This document shows positions 55,660 to 64,000 of a DNA stretch of 64,000 bases, one piece after another. Where the stretch lies: the NCBI RefSeq assembly GCF_014126615.1, contig NZ_CP059896.1, forward strand, positions 161,001 through 225,000. The letters run 5' to 3'. The DNA comes from Ciceribacter thiooxidans. Lineage in GTDB: Bacteria > Pseudomonadota > Alphaproteobacteria > Rhizobiales > Rhizobiaceae. Position 1 is the stretch's first letter, and each line of letters starts with the position of its first letter. Under the pieces are notes generated by a model. The model was not told the origin of the DNA. It saw only the letters and a list, made by a program, of their open reading frames with translations, and searched no databases. The position numbers and the translations under genes are program-made.

Positions 55660-55746
55660 TTCCGCTGAGGCGGTTTGCCACTCTCGACGATTGACGCGGG
55701 TGGTGGACCGCCCCGTCCATAGACCGTTTTCGGGAGCATGCGCGCG

Positions 55747-58014
55747 ATGAGAGACCTGTCTGCCGGTCCACGCGTTCTTCTCAAACGGCTCCGCGAACTG
55801 ATGGCGGAGCCGCTTGAGCCACAGGAGCGCCTTGACCGGATTGTTCGTCAGATCGCGAGCAATATGGTGGCGGAAGTGTGCTCCGTCTACGTCCTGCGCT
55901 CAGATGGTGTTCTCGAACTCTACGCCACCGAGGGTCTGAACAAGGACGCCGTACACCTTGCCCAGTTGAAAATGGGGCAGGGGCTTGTCGGAACCATCGC
56001 GGCGAGCGCCCAATCGCTCAATCTTTCCGATGCGCAGGCCCACCCGGCGTTCCGCTACCTGCCCGAGACGGGCGAAGAAATCTATCACTCCTTTCTCGGC
56101 GTGCCGATTCTGAGGGCTGGCCGCAGTCTTGGCGTCCTCGTGGTTCAGAACAAGGCACAACGGAACTACCGGGAGGACGAACTTGAAGCGCTCGAGACGA
56201 CAGCCATGGTGCTGGCCGAAATGATCGCGACAGGCGAGCTGAAGAAGATCACGAGGCCTGGTCTGGAACTCGATCTGACGCGGGCGGTGACCATCGAAGG
56301 CGACAGCTACGGCGAGGGGATCGGGCTCGGTTATGTCGTGTTGCATGAGCCGCGCATCGTGGTGACCAACCTTCTCAACGAAGACAGCGAGAAGGAAATC
56401 CGCCGGCTAGCCGATGCACTGGGGTCGCTGCGCATCTCGATCGACGACATGCTGTCACGGCGCGAAGTCGCAATGGAAGGTGAGCACCGCGAGGTGCTCG
56501 AGACGTATCGCATGTTCGCCCACGATCAGGGCTGGGTCCGCCGCATGGAAGAGGCGATCCACAACGGTCTGACCGCCGAAGCGGCGGTCGAGAAGGTGCA
56601 GAGCGACACCAAGGCGCGCATGATCCGTCTGACGGATCCCTATCTTCGGGAGCGGATGCACGACTTCGACGACCTAGCCAACCGCCTGCTGCGGCAGCTG
56701 ACCGGTTTTTCGTCGCGAAGCACATCGGAAGGTTTTCCGGCCGACGCCATCATTCTTGCGCGCGCGATGGGCGCTGCGGAGCTGCTGGACTATCCACGCA
56801 GCCATATTCGCGGTCTGGTCCTCGAGGAGGGGGCCGTGACCAGCCACGTAGTGATCGTCGCCCGCGCGATGGGCATTCCGGTCGTCGGCCAGGCGGCGGG
56901 TGCGGTGGCTCTCGCCGAAAACGGCGATCCGGTCATCATCGACGGAGACGACGGCAAGGTCCACGTCCGGCCGATGGCGGACCTGCAGAAGGCATATGAG
57001 GAGAAGGTGAGGCTGCGTGCCCGTCGACAGGAACAGTTCCGTGCTCTGCGCGACGTCGAGCCGCTGACAAAGGACGGCAAGCGTATCCTCCTCCAGATGA
57101 ACGCCGGCCTTCTCGTTGATCTGCCGCAACTGACGGCCTCGGGGGCCGAAGGCATTGGGCTGTTCCGCACCGAGCTCCAGTTCATGATCTCTTCCACGAT
57201 GCCGAAGGCGGAAGAGCAGGAGAATTTCTACCGCAACGTCCTGCGTCAGGCCGAAGGGAGGACGGTGACCTTCCGCACGCTCGACATCGGCGGCGACAAG
57301 GTCGTGCCCTATTTCCGCTCGCAGGAGGAAGAGAATCCGGCGCTCGGCTGGCGCGCGATACGCCTCTCGCTCGACCGGCCCGGGCTGTTGCGCACCCAGC
57401 TCAGGGCTCTCTTGAAGGCTTCTGCCGGCGCAGAACTCAAAATGATGCTGCCGATGGTGACCGAAGTCTCTGAAATACGAGCGGTTCGTGAGCTGATGCA
57501 GAAGGAGATTCAGCATTTGTCCAAGTTCGGGCATCAGCTGCCGAAACGTTTGCAGTTCGGTGTCATGCTCGAGGTTCCAGCGCTGTTGTGGCAACTGGAG
57601 GAACTGATGGAGGAGGTGGACTTCGTCTCCGTCGGCTCCAACGACCTCTTCCAGTTCTCGATGGCGGTCGATCGTGGCAATGCTCGCGTGGCGGAGCGTT
57701 TCGACGTGCTCGGTCGACCGTTTCTGCGCATTCTTCGCGACATTGTCCGAGCTGCCGACAAGGCGGGAACACCGCTGACGTTGTGCGGCGAGATGGCCGG
57801 CAAGCCGCTGAGCGCGATGGCCCTTCTCGGACTCGGATTTCGCTCGATCTCGATGTCGGCGACATCGATTGGTCCGATCAAGGCGATGCTTCTGGCGCTG
57901 GACGTCGACCGTTTGAGCCAGTTGCTCGAAACTGCCCTCGACGACCACCATACGCATCTGCCCGTGCGCGACATCCTCACCGGATTCGCGGAAGACAACA
58001 ACATTCCCCTTTGA
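55747..58014 (+). CDS. ptsP: PTS-Ntr phosphoenolpyruvate-protein phosphotransferase (EI-Ntr)
   Basis: 755-residue enzyme I of the nitrogen PTS. An N-terminal GAF domain (about residues 20-150, NMVAEVCSVYVL to LEALETTAMVLAEMIATG) responds to nitrogen signals such as glutamine. The phosphohistidine lies in EGAVTSHVVIVARAMGIPVVG, followed by the TIM-barrel PEP-binding domain with ASGAEGIGLFRTELQFM, FRTLDIGGDKV and LCGEMAGKPLSAMALLGLGFRSISMS. It passes phosphate to NPr and EIIA-Ntr, regulating nitrogen, potassium and stress metabolism. ATG 55747 is chosen for its GGGAG spacing; ATG 55738 is possible. Confidence 0.96.
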   Translation: MRDLSAGPRVLLKRLRELMAEPLEPQERLDRIVRQIASNMVAEVCSVYVLRSDGVLELYATEGLNKDAVHLAQLKMGQGLVGTIAASAQSLNLSDAQAHPAFRYLPETGEEIYHSFLGVPILRAGRSLGVLVVQNKAQRNYREDELEALETTAMVLAEMIATGELKKITRPGLELDLTRAVTIEGDSYGEGIGLGYVVLHEPRIVVTNLLNEDSEKEIRRLADALGSLRISIDDMLSRREVAMEGEHREVLETYRMFAHDQGWVRRMEEAIHNGLTAEAAVEKVQSDTKARMIRLTDPYLRERMHDFDDLANRLLRQLTGFSSRSTSEGFPADAIILARAMGAAELLDYPRSHIRGLVLEEGAVTSHVVIVARAMGIPVVGQAAGAVALAENGDPVIIDGDDGKVHVRPMADLQKAYEEKVRLRARRQEQFRALRDVEPLTKDGKRILLQMNAGLLVDLPQLTASGAEGIGLFRTELQFMISSTMPKAEEQENFYRNVLRQAEGRTVTFRTLDIGGDKVVPYFRSQEEENPALGWRAIRLSLDRPGLLRTQLRALLKASAGAELKMMLPMVTEVSEIRAVRELMQKEIQHLSKFGHQLPKRLQFGVMLEVPALLWQLEELMEEVDFVSVGSNDLFQFSMAVDRGNARVAERFDVLGRPFLRILRDIVRAADKAGTPLTLCGEMAGKPLSAMALLGLGFRSISMSATSIGPIKAMLLALDVDRLSQLLETALDDHHTHLPVRDILTGFAEDNNIPL

Positions 58015-58035
58015 ATGACCTGCCTGGAGTAGAGA

Positions 58036-59115
58036 GTGGCAAAGCTACCTGTCGATAAGATGCGTGAGCTCGAGCGCCGATTCGGTGAGATCGAAGCTCG
58101 CATGTCGGCTGGGCCGGCCGCGGACGTCTATGTCAAGCTTGCCTCGGAATATGCCGAATTGCAGCCCGTTGTCCGCAAGATCCGCGAATATGAAGCGGCG
58201 CTTACCGAACTGGCTGGCCTACGATCGATGCTGGCGGACAAATCGACCGATCGCGAGATGCGCGCTCTTGCAGAGATAGAGCTGCCGGAGGTCGAGGAGC
58301 GCATCGCAGCGCTCGAGACGGATATTCAGATCCTTCTGCTGCCGAAGGATGCGGCAGATGAAAAGAGCGCCATCCTCGAGATTCGCGCCGGGACCGGCGG
58401 TTCGGAAGCGGCGCTTTTTGCTGGTGACCTTTTCCGGATGTATGAACGATTTGCCAGCTCAAAGGGCTGGAAGGTCGAGGTTCTGTCGGCCAGCGAAGGC
58501 GAGGCGGGCGGCTACAAGGAAATCATCGCTTCGATCACCGGTCGCGGCGCATTTTCGAAATTGAAATTCGAATCCGGCGTCCATCGCGTGCAGCGCGTTC
58601 CGGAAACGGAGGCGAGCGGACGCATTCACACCTCCGCAGCAACGGTTGCGGTGCTGCCGGAGGCGGAGGAGATTGACGTAGAGATTCGGCCGGAAGACAT
58701 CCGAATCGATACGATGCGCTCGTCCGGGGCCGGGGGGCAGCACGTCAACACCACCGACTCGGCGGTTCGTATCACGCACCTGCCGACCGGCCTGGTGGTC
58801 ACGAGTTCCGAGAAATCTCAGCACCAGAACCGCGCGAAAGCGATGCAGGTCCTGCGTTTCAGACTCTATGATATGGAACGTCAGCGGAGCGAGAGCGAAC
58901 GCTCGGCGGACCGCAGGAGCCAGGTGGGATCCGGCGACCGGTCAGAGCGTATTCGCACCTACAATTTTCCTCAGGGCCGGGTCACCGATCACCGTATCAA
59001 TCTCACCCTCTACAAGCTGGACAGGATGATGGAGGGAGACATCGACGAAATCGTCGACGCCCTGATTGCGGACTACCAGGCCGGCCAGCTTGCGCAACTC
59101 GGCGAGCAGTCGTGA
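58036..59115 (+). CDS. prfA: Peptide chain release factor 1
   Basis: 359-residue RF1 that terminates translation at UAA and UAG. The catalytic GGQ is in [22 protein letters not shown]; the RF1 anticodon-like recognition region and [22 protein letters not shown] are also clear. It starts with GTG at 58036. The stop overlaps prmC (GTGA), whose product methylates the GGQ glutamine. Confidence 0.98.
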   Translation: MAKLPVDKMRELERRFGEIEARMSAGPAADVYVKLASEYAELQPVVRKIREYEAALTELAGLRSMLADKSTDREMRALAEIELPEVEERIAALETDIQILLLPKDAADEKSAILEIRAGTGGSEAALFAGDLFRMYERFASSKGWKVEVLSASEGEAGGYKEIIASITGRGAFSKLKFESGVHRVQRVPETEASGRIHTSAATVAVLPEAEEIDVEIRPEDIRIDTMRSSGAGGQHVNTTDSAVRITHLPTGLVVTSSEKSQHQNRAKAMQVLRFRLYDMERQRSESERSADRRSQVGSGDRSERIRTYNFPQGRVTDHRINLTLYKLDRMMEGDIDEIVDALIADYQAGQLAQLGEQS

Positions 59116-59996
59116 GCGGGGATCGAGACACCGCAAGTGCGCTGATTGCCGAAGCAAGGCGGTGTTTTGCCGAGGCGAACCTCGCCGATCCGGCGACTGA
59201 CGCGCGTGTTCTCGTCGCGGGCGCTCTCGGTCTATCGCTCTCCGACATCCTGATGCGTGGCGACGTTGTGATCTCTCTCGAGCAGGCCGAGGACGTGCGT
59301 GCAGCCATCGCCCGGCGTTGCAAACATGAGCCTGTTCACCGTATTCTAGGGCACCGGGCGTTTTACGGACTGGACCTGCAGCTCTCTCCGGCAACGCTGG
59401 AGCCTCGGCCGGATACCGAGGTTCTGGTCGACTGCGTATTGCCTCACCTGAAGCGGACGATCGCCGAAAAAGGCGCAGCGCAGCTGCTCGATGTCGGCGT
59501 TGGAACAGGTGCCATCTCGCTCGCCCTGCTCAAGGAATGTCCGCAGGCTCGCGCTGTCGGAAGCGATATTTCCGAAGGGGCTCTTTCAACGGCGGAACGC
59601 AATGCCTACATCAATGGTGTAGCCGAGCGGTTTGAGACCGTGCGCAGCGCATGGTTCGCTTGCATTGAGGGAAGGTTCGACATCATCGTGTCAAATCCGC
59701 CCTATATTCCGACAGGCGTGGTCGCAGAGCTGGATCCGGAGGTCCGGGACTACGATCCGTTGGCGGCGCTGGACGGTGGTCAAGACGGCCTTGACGCCTA
59801 TCGCGCGTTGGCGGTTGGAGCGGGTGCTTTCCTGGAACCGTGCGGCGTGGTGGCCGTCGAGATTGGCTACGACCAGAAGAAAAGCGTGACTGCACTCTTC
59901 GAAGCCGCAGGTTTTTGCCTTGTTGAGGCACGTCGCGATTATGGCGGTAATGACCGTGTTCTTCTGTTCACGACGCGAAATTGCTGCGGGTGCTAA
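59112..59996 (+). CDS. prmC: Release factor glutamine methyltransferase
   Basis: 294-residue SAM enzyme that methylates the glutamine in GGQ of RF1 and RF2. Motif I is [16 protein letters not shown] and the catalytic NPPY is in [14 protein letters not shown]. An N-terminal helical domain (residues 1-90) binds the release factor. It starts GTG at 59112 overlapping prfA by 4 bases. Confidence 0.97.
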   Translation: MSGDRDTASALIAEARRCFAEANLADPATDARVLVAGALGLSLSDILMRGDVVISLEQAEDVRAAIARRCKHEPVHRILGHRAFYGLDLQLSPATLEPRPDTEVLVDCVLPHLKRTIAEKGAAQLLDVGVGTGAISLALLKECPQARAVGSDISEGALSTAERNAYINGVAERFETVRSAWFACIEGRFDIIVSNPPYIPTGVVAELDPEVRDYDPLAALDGGQDGLDAYRALAVGAGAFLEPCGVVAVEIGYDQKKSVTALFEAAGFCLVEARRDYGGNDRVLLFTTRNCCGC

Positions 59997-60302
59997 GTTG
60001 TTTCCGACTTGCGAAGAAAACGCTTGGTTTTCCGGAGGAAGCGGGCTAGGTTGCGGGCACGCAGCGGGCAGCGGGGAATGAACAGAGATTCGTTCGGGTC
60101 TGGGGCGGCTTCGATTTCGGCTCCTTTGGAGTTTCGCGAAGCGAGCAATTCCCGTTGCGTGATCAGTTAATTTGGCTTTCACCAGCGGCAGATGAAGCAA
60201 TGGCGCACCATGCCCGCGGCACGCGGAGCTTTGATCCGGTCTAACCAGATGCGGCAGCGTAGCCAATCTATCAGCAATCTAGAGAATTCAGGTGAATAAT
60301 CG
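59997..60302 (+). other. 306-base intergenic region before the DUF4167 gene
   Basis: No gene or RNA family is recognised. A 30-codon ORF starts at 60078 but has only a modest ribosome site and no recognisable product. The region may be a long 5' leader of the DUF4167 gene. Confidence 0.5.
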
Positions 60303-60944
60303 ATGAGGCCAGGACAGCAGAACAAGCGTGGTCGCGGGCGTGGCGGCAACGGCGGTGGCGGCAACTTCAATCGCAAGGGCGCCAATCCGCTGACGCGGAC
60401 CTATGACAGCTCCGGTCCTGATGTGAAGATTCGTGGTACCGCCCAGCACATCGCGGAAAAGTACGCCGCGCTTGCTCGTGACGCCCAGAGCTCCGGTGAC
60501 CGTGTCATGGCAGAGAATTACCTGCAACATGCCGAGCACTATAACCGCATTATTGCAGCCGCTCAGGCACAGATGCAGGAGCGTTTCCAGCGCGACGACC
60601 GCGGGGACTACGCTGACCGCGACGTCGACGACATGGACATCCTTGACGAACCGACCGTTCAAAATGCAGCTCCGGCGCAGGCTGCGCCGCGTCCGGTCGA
60701 GATTGCCGGAAGCGGCCCGCAACCCGTGATCGAAGGAACACCGGTGGAGGTCAGTGCTGCCGAGGAGGCCGCAGAGGAAGGCGGGGAGCAACGGCAGTCT
60801 CGTCGTCGCAATTCCGGCTCGCGTCCGCGACGGCAGCGTCGCGGTGGTGCCGGGGCGCAAGGAGAGGACGCCGGCGACGCGGGATCGGCCAGCGCCGAGC
60901 CGACTTCGGAAAAGCCGGAACTGGCCGCTGCCGCTTCCGAATAG
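60303..60944 (+). CDS. DUF4167 domain protein
   Basis: 213-residue protein: Arg/Gly-rich N-terminus (MRPGQQNKRGRGRGGNGGGG), then the conserved DUF4167 helical domain NPLTRTYDSSGPDVKIRGTAQHIAEKYAALARDAQSSGDRVMAENYLQHAEHYNRII, then an acidic, Ala/Pro-rich tail with an Arg-rich patch (RRQRRGGAG). The composition suggests RNA binding. The family is conserved in Rhizobiales between prmC and clpB; function unknown. Confidence 0.94.
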   Translation: MRPGQQNKRGRGRGGNGGGGNFNRKGANPLTRTYDSSGPDVKIRGTAQHIAEKYAALARDAQSSGDRVMAENYLQHAEHYNRIIAAAQAQMQERFQRDDRGDYADRDVDDMDILDEPTVQNAAPAQAAPRPVEIAGSGPQPVIEGTPVEVSAAEEAAEEGGEQRQSRRRNSGSRPRRQRRGGAGAQGEDAGDAGSASAEPTSEKPELAAAASE

Positions 60945-60979
60945 ACGACGTCTATTGTTGAACGATGAAGTATCGAGGA

Positions 60980-61005
60980 ACTCCGGCCCGTGGCCGGAGT
61001 TTTTC
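60980..61005 (+). terminator. Intrinsic terminator of the DUF4167 gene
   Basis: ACTCCGGCC and GGCCGGAGT form a 9-pair stem with loop CGT, followed by TTTTTCG. It isolates clpB from upstream transcription. Confidence 0.82.
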
Positions 61006-61015
61006 GTTTAAGTTC

Positions 61016-61046
61016 CTCTTTAAAGGCCGAAATTCTCTCCCCATAT
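61016..61046 (+). promoter_or_regulatory. RpoH (sigma-32)-type heat-shock promoter of clpB
   Basis: CTCTTTAA at 61016-61023 and CCATAT at 61041-61046 are separated by exactly 17 bases. This fits the rhizobial RpoH pattern CNCTTGAA-N17-CCANAT, with one mismatch (T for G) in the -35 element. Position 105 bases before clpB, after a terminator, supports heat-shock control. Confidence 0.62.
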
Positions 61047-61151
61047 CTCGATCACAAGGGTGGAGACGCCCGGGGTTCGCCTGTTCAGGGGACCCGATCC
61101 TTAACCGCTGCATTGTGCCGTTACGGGCAATGCAGCTCGTGGAGATAGGCG

Positions 61152-63755
<2,604 letters not shown>

Positions 63756-63779
63756 GCGGTGAATGAGTGCAGGACAAGG

Positions 63780-63805
63780 AAATGGCGGCTCATGAGCCGC
63801 CATTT
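63780..63805. terminator. Perfect 26-base palindromic terminator between clpB and the M23-like gene
   Basis: AAATGGCGGCTCA is followed directly by its exact reverse complement TGAGCCGCCATTT. Both ends are A/T-rich (AAAT and ATTT), so it can terminate clpB and the convergent gene. Confidence 0.8.
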
Positions 63806-63835
63806 CTGTAAGTTCCTCCAGTCGCTCGCCCGTTT

Positions 63836-64000
63836 TCAGCGGGCGGCCAGCTGCTTCTGCCGCTCGACGTTGCCGAGCAGCGCATCGATGCGCTGGCGCT
63901 CGACTTCGAATTTTGCGAGCGCTTCTCCCGTGAGGGATTTCCCGCCCGGAAGGCGGACCTTCAACGGGTCCACCTTGGTGCCGTTGACGATCAGCTCGTA
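63836..64000 (-). CDS. Probable M23-family peptidoglycan peptidase, C-terminal fragment
   Basis: The window ends inside a minus-strand gene whose last 54 residues are visible, stopping with TGA at 63838-63836. Residues read YELIVNGTKVDPLKVRLPGG, then a helix with KFEVERQRIDALLGNVERQKQLAAR. The DPLKVRLPGGK style tail occurs at the C-terminus of rhizobial M23 metallopeptidases near clpB, but the catalytic HxH and metal motifs are outside the window. The identification is moderate. Confidence 0.5.
   Translation of the reverse strand, partial: YELIVNGTKVDPLKVRLPGGKSLTGEALAKFEVERQRIDALLGNVERQKQLAAR

Overview
The window is a GC-rich stretch of alphaproteobacterial chromosome, almost certainly from the family Rhizobiaceae (Rhizobium, Sinorhizobium/Ensifer, Shinella and relatives); the genus cannot be settled from the sequence alone. 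The evidence is the combination and order of genes: aroK-aroB, bolA, a DnaJ-domain gene and cobS-cobT; ftsE-ftsX beside hpt and cpdR; argH-lptM-lysA-DUF4175 divergent from tlpA; and ubiG, lysC-ptsP-prfA-prmC-DUF4167-clpB. It reads as core chromosome. I see no insertion sequence, prophage, integrase, CRISPR array or rRNA operon.

Layout. 1-6.3 kb: shikimate pathway (aroK end, aroB), BolA, a J-domain protein, the aerobic cobaltochelatase subunits CobS and CobT, and a secreted phytase-like protein. 6.3-15 kb: a queuosine-precursor transporter with a candidate preQ1-type riboswitch over its start codon, ribosomal protein L28, a DUF3108 protein, lysoplasmalogenase, a DUF985 cupin, glyoxalase II, a methyltransferase, hisC and tyrC, DUF2125 and ChaC-like genes. 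15-20.4 kb: the ftsE-ftsX-ydcF-plsC envelope operon, a DUF3426-like membrane protein, hpt and the single-domain response regulator cpdR. 20.4-30 kb: the argH-lptM-lysA-DUF4175 run, tlpA, and etfB-etfA-hbd for electron transfer and beta-hydroxyacyl-CoA oxidation.

29.7-36.7 kb: a tight minus-strand group (SDR, twin-TM protein, PduO-type adenosyltransferase, rhomboid protease), a BrkB/YihY protein, gluQ, an AlkA-like glycosylase, an HNH nuclease, dsbB, a DedA-like protein and tRNA-Leu(CAA). 36.9-49.3 kb: an acyl-CoA ligase, a translationally coupled flippase/GNAT pair, secA, a parvulin foldase, argJ-GNAT-mutT, a small membrane protein with an isolated Flp pilin, and a methyltransferase. 49.3-64 kb: comF-grxC-nitrilase-DUF1178, ubiG-DUF924, an SH3 protein, lysC, ptsP (PTS-Ntr enzyme I), prfA-prmC, DUF4167, clpB and the end of a probable M23 peptidase gene.

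The strongest non-coding signals are the preQ1-I-like pseudoknot at the start of the queuosine transporter gene, a sigma-70-like promoter with tandem ACGTAA repeats ahead of etfBA, a rhizobial RpoH-type promoter ahead of clpB, several intrinsic terminators, and two short ORFs with strong Shine-Dalgarno sequences just before lysC and ppiC. No large undescribed system is obvious. The best candidates for new biology are these leaders, the DUF4175 giant protein, the flippase/GNAT pair and the orphan Flp pilin.
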